A stretch of 64,000 bases of DNA from Paraplanobispora takensis (GTDB taxonomy: Bacteria > Actinomycetota > Actinomycetes > Streptosporangiales > Streptosporangiaceae): positions 1 to 64,000 of the forward strand of contig NZ_BOOK01000017.1 of assembly GCF_016863195.1 (NCBI RefSeq), given 5' to 3'. The number at the start of each line of letters is the position of its first letter. The first letter of the stretch is position 1. The notes below the pieces were generated by a model. The model made no database searches. It had not been told where the DNA came from and saw only the letters and a list, made by a program, of their open reading frames with translations. The position numbers and the translations under genes are program-made. This document shows positions 28,984-37,056 of this stretch, piece after piece.

Positions 28984-30528
28984 TCAACACCTCACGGGCT
29001 TTGACCAGGAGCACTCCAGCTCTGGAACGTTCGATGCCTCCCGGAGGGTGCGGGCGTCGGAAATTTCGGCCGGAGCGGTCCGGCTGAACTCCGCGAGGCG
29101 GATGGCGATCTTGTCCTCGATGTCCTTGGGGGAGGCGGACAGGTACTGGTTGATCATGATCGAGAAGACCAGGAGTTCGTCGTCGGCGCTTCTGACGTAA
29201 CCGGACAGGGACGTGACCCCGGTCAGCGAGCCGGTCTTGGCGTGGACGTTGCCGGCCGCCGGGGTGCCGCGCATCCGGCTGCGCAGGGTCCCGCCGTCCA
29301 TCCGGTCCGGGTCGCCCGCGATCGGCAGCGCGCCGTACCAGGTGGGGAACCAGGGCTTGTCGCGCAGTGCGAGCAGCAGCCCGGCGACCCCGCCCGGCGT
29401 CAGGCCGTCGACGCGGGACAGACCGGAGCCGTCCCGCATCCGCAGCGTCGGCATGCCGTTGGCCCGCGCGAAGGAGGTGATCGCGGCCAGTCCCGCGCTC
29501 CAGGTTCCGGCCCCGGAGACCTCACGGCCCAGGGACTTGGTCAGGATCTCGGCGTGCATGTTGTTGCTGAGCTTCATGAACGGCACGAGCAGTTCGCTCA
29601 GCGGCATCGAGCGGCGCTCGGCCACGGTCGCGGCCCCGGAGGGGGTCGCCCCGCGCGCCGTACGGCCCGCCACCCGTACCCCGTGCTTGTCCAGGGCCGC
29701 GCGGAAGAGGGAGGCGGCGTAGCCGGTCGGGTCGTTCACGGTGACCCACTCGTCGTAGCCGTCCGCCACGGTCCCGGTGACCAGGACCGTGTTGGTGCCG
29801 TGCTGCCGCTCGACGAGCACGTCGGTCTCGGTCCCGGTCGTCGCCCGGTTCTCGATCTTCAGGTAGTCGGTCTCCGGGGTGGTGGAGACCTTCGCGGGCC
29901 TGCCGGGGGCGTCGCCGGGCGCGACCGAGACGATCACCGACCCGGCGTCGTAGTCGGTGTCGGGGGAGGCCGTCAGCGCCGAGATCTGCCCGGCGTAGTA
30001 GTACGGCTCGTCGTCCCACGCCCAGTCCGTGCCGAGCCGTACGCCGTCGAACCAGGTGTCGTCGGCGACGAGCCTGCCGGTGACCCTCCTGACCCCGGCC
30101 GCCGCCACCTTCGCGGCCAGGGCGTCGTAGTCGGCGGCGAGCATGGTCGGGTCGCCGGTGCCCTTCAGGTACAGGTCGCCGGTGAGGACGGACCCCGTGC
30201 GGCGGCCGGTGGACAGCACGCCCGTGGTGAAGCGGAAGTCCAGGCCGAGGCCGTCGACGGCGGCGGCCGAGGTCACCAGCTTGGCGTTGGAGGCGGGGGT
30301 GAGGATCTTGCCGTTGTCCTGGCCGTAGAGCTCCTCGCCGGAGGCGGCGCTGCGCACCACCACGCCGGCCCGCGCCGGGACCAGGCGCTCGTCGCTGAGG
30401 ATCTGGCCGATGTCGGCGACCAGGTCGGCGACACCGGGATCGGGCCGGTGGGCGGACGCCGGGGCCGAGGCCCACGTCACGCTCGCCAGCAGAAGGAGGG
30501 AGAGGGTGATTCGTCGTGATGGCCGCAT
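28984..30528 (-). CDS. dacB: D-alanyl-D-alanine carboxypeptidase/endopeptidase (PBP4 type)
   Basis: The 514-residue peptidase S13 penicillin-binding protein trims stem peptides of peptidoglycan outside the membrane. It has a signal peptide (about 1-26, ASAPASAH). Active-site motifs are SxxK in PASNAKLVTSAA, SxN in MKLSNNMHAEILTK and KTG in HAKTGSLTGVTSLSGYV. The large insertion between the first two motifs that defines S13 is present. It is divergent from the GPH transporter. Its location beside the CAP proteins suggests a wall-maintenance neighbourhood. Confidence 0.94.
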   Translation of the reverse strand: MRPSRRITLSLLLLASVTWASAPASAHRPDPGVADLVADIGQILSDERLVPARAGVVVRSAASGEELYGQDNGKILTPASNAKLVTSAAAVDGLGLDFRFTTGVLSTGRRTGSVLTGDLYLKGTGDPTMLAADYDALAAKVAAAGVRRVTGRLVADDTWFDGVRLGTDWAWDDEPYYYAGQISALTASPDTDYDAGSVIVSVAPGDAPGRPAKVSTTPETDYLKIENRATTGTETDVLVERQHGTNTVLVTGTVADGYDEWVTVNDPTGYAASLFRAALDKHGVRVAGRTARGATPSGAATVAERRSMPLSELLVPFMKLSNNMHAEILTKSLGREVSGAGTWSAGLAAITSFARANGMPTLRMRDGSGLSRVDGLTPGGVAGLLLALRDKPWFPTWYGALPIAGDPDRMDGGTLRSRMRGTPAAGNVHAKTGSLTGVTSLSGYVRSADDELLVFSIMINQYLSASPKDIEDKIAIRLAEFSRTAPAEISDARTLREASNVPELECSWSKPVRC

Positions 30529-30650
30529 CGCTGCTCCAGGATCACTAGACGTCTGCGGTGATCGTGCGGAACGGCGGACCGGCTGACAATATGAAAAATC
30601 GTCTTGTTTCCGGTCTACCGAGCGGTCATTTGGTGCGATTCAATGTGCGA

Positions 30651-32012
30651 ATGGTCACACCGGCGTCCGCTCCCGCCGTCGTCACCGTGCCGCGCAGCAT
30701 GCGCATCGGCTACGGTGTCGGCTCAGTCTCCACCGCGACGTTCTCCACGGTCCCCGGATTGCTGTTGTTGTTCTACATGACGAACGTCCTGGCGGTCCCC
30801 GCCTGGATCGCGGGCCTGGTGGCCTTCCTGCCCAAGATCTGGGACGTCGTCGTCAACCCGTGGGTCGGTCAGCGCTCCGACCGCACGGTCTCCCGGTTCG
30901 GCGCCCGCCGCCCGTGGATGCTGGCCGGGGCGATCGCGCTGCCCGTGACCTTCGCCGCGACGTTCGCGGGCCCGCCGCTCACCGGCCTGCCCGCCGCCGC
31001 CTACGTCGCGCTCTGCTACTTCCTCACCGCCACGGCCTACGCCCTGTACGAGGTCCCCTACAAGGCGATGGCCGCGGAGATGACCGACGACTATCACGAG
31101 CGGTCGTCGATCCTGCAGTGGAAGATGGTCTTCGTCGGCCTGGCGATCCTGCTGTCCGGCGCCGTCGCGCCCGCCATCGCGGGCACCGACGTCTCGGGCT
31201 ACCGGCTCATGGGCCTGGTCATCGGAGCGGTGCTGTTCGGCTCGATGATCGCCGCCTTCCTGCTCACCGCCCGGATCCCGGTGGTCACCAGGGCCGAGTC
31301 GGAGCCGTCGATCAAGGCGCAGTTCGCCGCGGCCCGCACCAGCCGGCCGTTCATGGTGCTGCTCGGCCTGAGCTGCGCGCAGATGTTCGCCGCCGGCACG
31401 CTGCTGGCCGGCGCGCCGTACTTCGCCACGTACACCCTGGACGACCCCGCGGCCACCACCACGCTCTTCCTGTGCGTCGTCGGCCCGCTGCTGGTCACGA
31501 TGCCCGGGTGGGTACGGCTGTCGCGGCGCTACGACAAGCGCGGGGCGATGGTCCTGGGCTCGGCGCTGTTTTTGGCGGGCACGGTCGCGATGGCGTTCTC
31601 GGCGCAGTTCGGCGAGATCTACGCGCACGCGTGCGTGCTCGTGGTGGGCATCGGCTACGCCGGGCTCCAGCTGCTGCAGTTCTCCATGCTGTCCGACGTG
31701 ATCGTCTATGACGCGGCGGTCACCGGCAAGCGCCGGGCGGGGGTGTTCACCGGCCTGTGGACGGCCGCCGAGACCGTCGTCTTCGCCTTCGGCGCGCTCG
31801 TGCTGGGCTGGATCCTGGGGGTGTCCGGCTTCGTGGAGTCGGACCCGAAGACGCCGGTCGAGCAGCCCGAGTCGGCCGTCCAGGCCGCGCTGTACGGCAG
31901 CACGCTGATCCCCGCGCTCTTCATGGGGGTCGCCATCGCGCTGACGCTGCGCTACAGCCTCACCGCGGCCAAGCTCAGGGAGGCCGGGAACCTCAAGCCG
32001 GCCGAGGCGTGA
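30651..32012 (+). CDS. GPH-family (MelB-like) MFS transporter
   Basis: The 453-residue protein has about 12 helices. The GPH (glycoside-pentoside-hexuronide:cation symporter) family is indicated by YGVGSVSTATFSTVPGLLLLFYMTNVL, the Asp-containing PKIWDVVVNPWVGQRSDR, and RRPWMLAGAIALP, with VPYKAMAAEMTDDYHERS in the central loop. It should import a sugar or related compound with Na or H. The open frame extends to 30558, but ATG 30651 precedes the conserved N-terminus best; an earlier in-frame ATG cannot be excluded. Confidence 0.88.
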   Translation: MVTPASAPAVVTVPRSMRIGYGVGSVSTATFSTVPGLLLLFYMTNVLAVPAWIAGLVAFLPKIWDVVVNPWVGQRSDRTVSRFGARRPWMLAGAIALPVTFAATFAGPPLTGLPAAAYVALCYFLTATAYALYEVPYKAMAAEMTDDYHERSSILQWKMVFVGLAILLSGAVAPAIAGTDVSGYRLMGLVIGAVLFGSMIAAFLLTARIPVVTRAESEPSIKAQFAAARTSRPFMVLLGLSCAQMFAAGTLLAGAPYFATYTLDDPAATTTLFLCVVGPLLVTMPGWVRLSRRYDKRGAMVLGSALFLAGTVAMAFSAQFGEIYAHACVLVVGIGYAGLQLLQFSMLSDVIVYDAAVTGKRRAGVFTGLWTAAETVVFAFGALVLGWILGVSGFVESDPKTPVEQPESAVQAALYGSTLIPALFMGVAIALTLRYSLTAAKLREAGNLKPAEA

Positions 32013-32034
32013 GGAGCGGGCCGGTCCGTGGCGC

Positions 32035-32580
32035 TCAGGCCAGCTGAGGTGTGATCACGACGAAGGCGCAGTCTCCGAAGGAGATCACGTCGCCCGGCCG
32101 GACCCTGGCCGGGCCGACGAGGCGCCAGTCGTTGAGCCGGGTGCCGTTGAGGGAGCCGAGGTCGACGAGGATCCAGTCGTCGGCGTCGCGGCGCAGCTCG
32201 GCGTGCACCCGCGAGACGGTCAGGTCGGCCAGGACCAGATCGCAGGCCGAGCCCCGGCCGACGACGTAGCGGGTGCGGGCGTCGCCGGGCAGCGCCAGCT
32301 TGGGCAGCCGGGGACGCCGCCAGGCCGACTCCACGCGCGTGGTGAAGTCGGAGACGGAGGCGACGACCTCGGTCACCAGGCGCCGCAGGCGGCCCCGCTG
32401 GGGGAGGTCGGCGACCAGATCGTCCAGCTCGCCGCGGTTGCGGGCGCGCAACGCCATGTCGACACGGCCCAGGAACGTGTCGTGGGAAAGCCGGCCTTCG
32501 ACGGCGCGGTCGCGGAGCTCGTTGATCGCACGATCACGGTCCCCGTCGGATGCGCGTGCCGGAGGATGCGTCGAGCTCAT
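32035..32580 (-). CDS. DUF1707-FHA domain protein
   Basis: The 181-residue cytoplasmic protein has an N-terminal DUF1707 (about 9-60: RASDGDRDRAINELRDRAVEGRL), a short basic linker, and a C-terminal FHA domain (about 95-181) with VVGRGSACDLVL, SRVHAELRR and LGSLNGTRLND. FHA domains bind phosphothreonine, so it probably reads Ser/Thr kinase signalling. ATG 32580 begins the DUF1707 consensus. It is divergent from padR with about 70 bases between, where the PadR operator lies, so it may be co-regulated. No kinase is in the window. Confidence 0.88.
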   Translation of the reverse strand: MSSTHPPARASDGDRDRAINELRDRAVEGRLSHDTFLGRVDMALRARNRGELDDLVADLPQRGRLRRLVTEVVASVSDFTTRVESAWRRPRLPKLALPGDARTRYVVGRGSACDLVLADLTVSRVHAELRRDADDWILVDLGSLNGTRLNDWRLVGPARVRPGDVISFGDCAFVVITPQLA

Positions 32581-32651
32581 CTCCCGAGTATCGGTCCCAA
32601 CGGCGACGCCTGTCCAGAATATGCGGATCTCTCGTCTTCGCTTGCCGTGAC

Positions 32652-32677
32652 CATACTGAGTATGCATACTCAGTATG
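32652..32677. promoter_or_regulatory. 26-bp perfect palindromic operator at padR start
   Basis: A perfect palindrome has the half-site CATACTGAGTATG. It ends one base before the padR ATG (32679). PadR proteins bind ATGT/ACAT-type or ATAC-rich dyads, so this is very likely the autoregulatory site. No Shine-Dalgarno fits, so the mRNA is probably leaderless and starts inside or at the edge of the operator. Confidence 0.85.
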
Positions 32678-32678
32678 C

Positions 32679-33206
32679 ATGGCGATCCGACAGGGGCTGC
32701 TCGCTCTGCTGAGCCGAGGGCCCCGCTACGGCTATCAGCTGCGCACCGAGTTCGAGGCGTCGACGGGGGCGACCTGGCCGCTCAACATCGGCCAGGTCTA
32801 CACGACGCTCTCGCGCCTGGAGCGCGACGGCCTGGTGGCCTCCGGCGACCAGGACGACCAGGGCCGGGTCGTCTATTCGATCACCGAGGCCGGTCGGGCG
32901 GAGATGGAGCGATGGTTCGGCACCCCCGTCGCCCAGTCCGACCGGCCCCGGGACGAGCTGGTCATCAAGCTGGCGATGGCGGTCGCCGCCGGTGCGGAGG
33001 TGCGGCCGGTGATCCGGGCCCAGCGCGCCGCGACGATGCGCACGCTCCAGAAGCTCACCCGGGCCAAGCAGACGAGCACCGACGGGCCGGCCCAGCTGCT
33101 GGTGCTCGAATCGATGATCTTCCAGGCCGAGGCCGAGCAGCGCTGGCTCGACCACTGCGAGGCCGTGCTGACGGCCTCCCCCCAGACGCAGGAGAAGCAC
33201 GCATGA
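32679..33206 (+). CDS. PadR-family transcriptional regulator
   Basis: The 175-residue protein has an N-terminal winged helix (about 3-80: GLLALLSRGPRYGYQLRTEFEAST and GQVYTTLSRLERDGLV) and a C-terminal Vir-family helical dimerisation domain (about 95-172). Such proteins repress adjacent efflux transporters and release on ligand binding. The ATG at 32679 follows the palindromic operator directly. Its TGA overlaps the ATG of the ABC ATPase fragment, the usual PadR-ABC exporter operon. The regulator is intact although its target genes are decayed. Confidence 0.92.
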   Translation: MAIRQGLLALLSRGPRYGYQLRTEFEASTGATWPLNIGQVYTTLSRLERDGLVASGDQDDQGRVVYSITEAGRAEMERWFGTPVAQSDRPRDELVIKLAMAVAAGAEVRPVIRAQRAATMRTLQKLTRAKQTSTDGPAQLLVLESMIFQAEAEQRWLDHCEAVLTASPQTQEKHA

Positions 33207-33687
33207 GTTTCGATCCGGTCGTACGGCTGGCGGACGCGACCCGCGTCCACGGCGACGGCCCGCAGGCCGTACACGCCCTGAAGGGGGTGAGCCTGGAGGT
33301 CGCCGCGGGAGAGCTGGTCGCGGTCATGGGGCCCTCCGGGTCCGGCAAGTCCACCCTGCTCAACCTCGCCGGCGGTCTCGACACGCCCACCTCGGGCGCG
33401 GTGACCGTGGAGGGCACGCCGCTGACGAGCCTGACGGACGGGGAGCGCGCGGCCCTGCGCCGCAGGCGCGTCGGCTACGTCTTCCAGGACCTCAACCTGA
33501 TCCCCTCGCTGACCGCCGCCGAGAACGTGATGCTCCCGCGCGAGCTGGACGGGGTGCGGGCGAGGCAGGCCCGGCGCGAGGCCCTGGAGGCCCTGGCGGA
33601 GGTGGGGCTGGAGGAGCCCGACCGCTTCCCCGACGAACTGTCCGGCGGCCAGCGCCAGCGGGTGGCGATCGCCCGCCCGCAGCCGGG
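33203..33687 (+). pseudogene. ABC exporter ATPase, 3' part deleted
   Basis: This is the N-terminal two-thirds of a LolD/MacB-type ATPase: Walker A GPSGSGKSTLLN, Q-loop YVFQDLNLIPSLTAAEN and ABC signature LSGGQRQRVAIAR. The family pattern then stops. Walker B and the H-loop, some 60-70 residues, are missing, and the DNA passes straight into permease sequence in another frame (junction about 33676-33690). The frame reads on to a TGA at 33769 through unrelated residues. It cannot hydrolyse ATP as encoded. A deletion that also removed the start of the permease gene explains it best; assembly error is the alternative. Confidence 0.85.
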
Positions 33688-34773
33688 CGCTCCCCGTTCG
33701 CCGCGCTCCTGGCGGCCCTGCGGATCTCCCGCCGGGACATCCTGCGGGCCAAGGGGCGCAGCGCCCTGATCATGGTCATGATCGGCCTGCCGGTCATGCT
33801 CTTCTCCGGGGTCGCGACCTGGTTCGCCACCGAGGACATCGCCCCGCACGAGTCCCTGGCCTGGGACATGGGCGCGGCCGACGCGCGGCTGGACGGACCG
33901 ACGTTCGGTGAACCGGTACGGCAGAGCGTCGAGGGCGGGGTCCGGTTCGACGAGGACGGGGTCCAGCCGAACCGGAACGAGGGCAGGGGCCTGTCCCGGC
34001 AGGAGATCGTCTCGCTGTTCGGCCCCGGCAGCCGGGCGGTGCCCTCCCGCGGTTCCTGGACGGGGTACGAGGGTCCCCGGGGATACCGGGAGAGCGACGT
34101 CCGGGAGATCGACTTGAACGACCCGGTCACCGCGGGCATGTACCGCCTGCTGTCGGGGCGCGTTCCCCGGGCGGCGGGGGAGATCGCGGTGAGCCCGAGC
34201 CTGGGCCTGCGCCCCGGGACGGAGATCACCCTGTCCAGGACGTCCTCCGCCGCCACGGTCGTCGGCGTGGTCGAGCCGCAGCGTCACCCCGGCCACAGGC
34301 AGATCGTCGCACCGCCCGGCACCGTGCTGGCCGACGGCAAGGGCGTCACCACCGAGTGGCTCGTGGACACGCCCGCGCCGGTCCCCTGGCGGAAGGTGCG
34401 GGAGCTCAACCGCTCGGGCCTCGTCGTGGTCTCCCGAGCCGTGATCATGGATCCGCCGCCGCCCGGCGGCATGGAGGACCCGGCTCCCGGCGGCCGGTGG
34501 AACCTCGACGGTGTGGTGATGGCCGCCACCGGCGTCGGCCTGGTCGTGCTGGAGGTCGCGTTGCTGGCCGGTCCGGCCTTCGCCGTCGGGATCCGGCGCC
34601 GCCGCCGGGAACTGGCGCTGATCGCGGCGCAGGGCGGGAGCGCCCGCCACCTGCGCTGGATCGTGCTCGCCGACGGGCTCACCCTCGGTCTGGCCGCCTC
34701 GGTGCCGGCGGCGGCGCTCCTGGCGGGACTGTGCACCCGCACGCGCCTGTCCCTCACCCGGCGGCTGACCTGA
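33688..34773 (+). pseudogene. FtsX-type ABC permease, truncated at both ends
   Basis: From about 33688 the frame reads FAALLAALRISRRDILRAKG, the usual N-terminus of a large FtsX-like exporter permease minus its initiator, then the first membrane helix (MIGLPVMLFSGVATWF), an extracellular domain, and the start of the first FtsX core (GIRRRRRELALIAAQGGSARHLRW). It ends at about 360 residues with LSLTRRLT, whereas such permeases usually run to about 800 or more. The first ATG is 33772, inside the first helix. It is therefore a remnant. Confidence 0.8.
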
Positions 34774-34790
34774 TCACCACTGTCCCGGAA

Positions 34791-34819
34791 CCGGGTGGAC
34801 GGGCTCTCCGTCCACCCGG
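34791..34819. terminator. Hairpin between ABC remnant and methyltransferase
   Basis: A perfect 12-base stem, ccgggtggacgg (34791-34802) and its complement (34808-34819), has a 5-base loop. It is placed between convergent genes, so it can serve both strands. No T-run follows. Confidence 0.7.
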
Positions 34820-34830
34820 CCGGGGGAGAC

Positions 34831-35583
34831 CTATGGCAGGGTGATGCGGATCTTGGACTGCTTGTGCGGGAGCCTCTCCCAGTCCTCCATGAACCTGCCC
34901 GCCAGGCCGTGCTCGGCGGCCAGGTCCAGCAGCGTCTCGGTGCGGTAGTAGAAGTCCTCGCGCAGGACCTGGTGCTCGCGGCCCTCGGTCCGGTCGAAGG
35001 TGAAGTCGAACCAGCCGCCGGGGCGCATGATGCGGCCCACGTGGGCGAAGCACTCCTCGATCACGTGCAGCGGGGAGTGGGAGAACACGCTGTGCGCGTG
35101 GACCACGTCGAAGGACGCGTCGGGCAGGAACTCGAAGCGCAGGTCCCTGACCGGGGTCAGGTGGGGGAGCTTGTCACGCAGGCCGTACTCGGTCAGGGTC
35201 CGCTGCGCGGCGATCAAGATGTCGGGGGAGATGTCCAGCCCGTAGTAGCCGCCCCCGTCCAGATAGTCGATGAACAACCGGCCGGCGCGCAGGTTGCCGC
35301 AGCCGATCTCCAGCATCCGGTGGCCGGGGCGCAGGCCGTGCCCGACCAGATAGTCGAACTGCATCTTGCCCAGGGCCAGCCAGCGGTCGTGCGACTTGCT
35401 GCCGACGGCCGCCTCGGGGTTGCGCGCGGTGTCGGACTTCATCACGGCCCGGTAGTAGCTGACGTGGTCGGTGGTGCGCAGCCGCAGCCAGGCGTCCCTG
35501 GCCAGCCTCCGGACGTGGGGGACGATCCGGTCGGGATGCCGTACGGCATAGCGGATCTGATGGATGGGGTCCGTACGGGTCAT
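34831..35583 (-). CDS. Class I SAM-dependent methyltransferase
   Basis: The 250-residue methyltransferase has the SAM-binding motif I HRMLEIGCGNLRAG (about 98-111), the acidic loop YYGLDISPD, and FDVVHAHSVFSHSP with IMRPGGWFDFTF as motifs II and III. The basic N-terminal 45 residues precede the fold. The substrate is unknown; the motif order resembles small-molecule or sugar methyltransferases. It appears monocistronic and convergent with the ABC remnant. The 250 bases upstream (35584-35838) contain no gene I can support. Confidence 0.87.
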   Translation of the reverse strand: MTRTDPIHQIRYAVRHPDRIVPHVRRLARDAWLRLRTTDHVSYYRAVMKSDTARNPEAAVGSKSHDRWLALGKMQFDYLVGHGLRPGHRMLEIGCGNLRAGRLFIDYLDGGGYYGLDISPDILIAAQRTLTEYGLRDKLPHLTPVRDLRFEFLPDASFDVVHAHSVFSHSPLHVIEECFAHVGRIMRPGGWFDFTFDRTEGREHQVLREDFYYRTETLLDLAAEHGLAGRFMEDWERLPHKQSKIRITLP

Positions 35584-35838
35584 CTCAGGTCACCTGGTCC
35601 TCCGTGAGCGGGTACGTGGAAGCCGCCGGCCCCGCGGAGAAGACGACCACCGCGCGACGGCCGGGCCATGGATCCCATGCTTACCTGAACCGAGCCGATC
35701 AAAAGGGGGAACGGCCCGGTCCTGGTTCCCCGATTACCCGGAGCGTACGTTGACCGGGCCTCCCGCCTCCGGGATGTCCGCAGATGGATCCGGGACGTCC
35801 GGGGTGACCGGTACGACCGGCCCCCGGCGTCCCGTGGA

Positions 35839-36729
35839 TCAGTCCCTGACGTCGGCGCAGACGACGTGGGCGCCCAGCTCGACCATGCGCTGCTCGCTGC
35901 GGGCGTCGGCCACCCGCGCCATCAGGATCGGCGCCTCGCTCGCCGCGAGCTGCGGCAGCCGGGCGCGCACCCCGCGGTGCAGGTCCCGCACCACGTCCTC
36001 GGCCGCGGACATGTGCACCTTGACGTGCAGCATGATGCCGGTGGCGCCGGAGGCCGTGCGCGCCTCGGAGATCCACACGTGGTGGATGAGCGGGAAGTCC
36101 GCCAGGAGCTGGGCGATCGCCACGCGCAGAGCGGGCAGGATCGGGTGGGTGCAGCGCTTGTAGCCGGGGTCGACCATCTGCATCGGCCCCGACAGGTGCG
36201 GACGCGGAGCGGGGATCCAGGGCTGGTCGGCCGGGGAGGACGCGGGCATCCTGGGCGGGCTCGGCTGCGAGGCCGGGCCGACCTGTGTCATCGGGCGCAT
36301 CGTGGAGGTCCGCGACACCGTGGCCATCGCCCCGGTGGCGTACGCGGTCGGCGTGGCACCGGACAGGGCCGGCGTCGGGCCGCTGCGGGTGGAGCGCAGG
36401 TACCGGTGGAGGTCCTCGATCGGGACCGCCGCCGCGGTGGGCCCGGCCGCGTCGATCACGATCTCCCGCACGCCGGTGACGCGCTGGATGTCGAGGATGG
36501 TGTCCGCGTCGCACTCCGACAGGGAGTGCGAGCCGTGGTGCCGCGCGTAGGTCTCGGCCGAGGTGTATCCGAGCAGAACTCGTTCACCGGCCTGGGTCGT
36601 GCCGAGGACGACGGAGCGGTCCGGCCGTACGGCGACCAGAAGTCCCCATTCGGCCAACGCCGCCAGCAGCCGATGCGGACCGCCGTGCTGCGCGAGCACG
36701 TCGCCGAGAGCGGGGTTCCCGATGCTCAT
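35839..36729 (-). CDS. SseB-like domain protein of unknown role
   Basis: The 296-residue soluble protein has an N-terminal SseB-like fold (about 20-125: LLVAVRPDRSVVLGTTQAGERVLLGYTS, then SETILDIQ-like and IVIDAAGPTAAAVPIEDLHRYL). A disordered Pro/Ser/Thr-rich linker (about 128-185) follows, and then a C-terminal alpha/beta module (about 190-296) with FPLIHHVWISEARTASGATGIMLHVKV resembling the SseB C-terminal or enhanced-serine-sensitivity domain. Its function is unknown. It is divergent from serA with 327 bases between. Confidence 0.75.
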   Translation of the reverse strand: MSIGNPALGDVLAQHGGPHRLLAALAEWGLLVAVRPDRSVVLGTTQAGERVLLGYTSAETYARHHGSHSLSECDADTILDIQRVTGVREIVIDAAGPTAAAVPIEDLHRYLRSTRSGPTPALSGATPTAYATGAMATVSRTSTMRPMTQVGPASQPSPPRMPASSPADQPWIPAPRPHLSGPMQMVDPGYKRCTHPILPALRVAIAQLLADFPLIHHVWISEARTASGATGIMLHVKVHMSAAEDVVRDLHRGVRARLPQLAASEAPILMARVADARSEQRMVELGAHVVCADVRD

Positions 36730-36931
36730 ATGACGAACGATAGGTAGAGGACCACGGCTTATGAGGGTAATCGGGAAGATTTATGGCAAGCAATACCAAC
36801 TTCAAGGTTCGGTGAATGAGATTCGGCGGGAAGGGTACCGGGCGAGGCCAGAGCGCCGGAGAGCGGTTCCCCGCACGACGCGGGCGAGCCGTGGGAACGA
36901 GGGTGCGTCAGGGGTGCCCCGCGGGGCTCTC

Positions 36932-36980
36932 GTCTCGGATCGCAGGACGGCGCGGGCGTTCGGCGTCTCGGATCCCGGGA
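36932..36980 (+). promoter_or_regulatory. Paired GTCTCG elements upstream of serA
   Basis: GTCTCG occurs at 36932-36937 (then GATCGC-AGGA) and 36965-36970 (then GATCCC-GGGA). The second fits the GTCTCG-N6-GRGA pattern seen at cimA and leuC. It may be a site for the same regulator. This is by-eye similarity only. Confidence 0.4.
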
Positions 36981-36985
36981 CACTC

Positions 36986-37014
36986 GTGAACGCGTTCACA
37001 AGCGCCGATAGACT
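36986..37014 (+). promoter_or_regulatory. serA promoter with 14-bp palindrome
   Basis: The perfect palindrome GTGAACGCGTTCAC (36986-36999) covers a possible -35 (GTGAAC) set 17 bases from a -10 TAGACT (37009-37014). The serA ATG is at 37057. The rest of 36730-37056 shows no gene. Confidence 0.6.
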
Positions 37015-37056
37015 GCGTGAGGTCCGTGCAGCCTTCCCGTCCCTAAGGAACCACCA

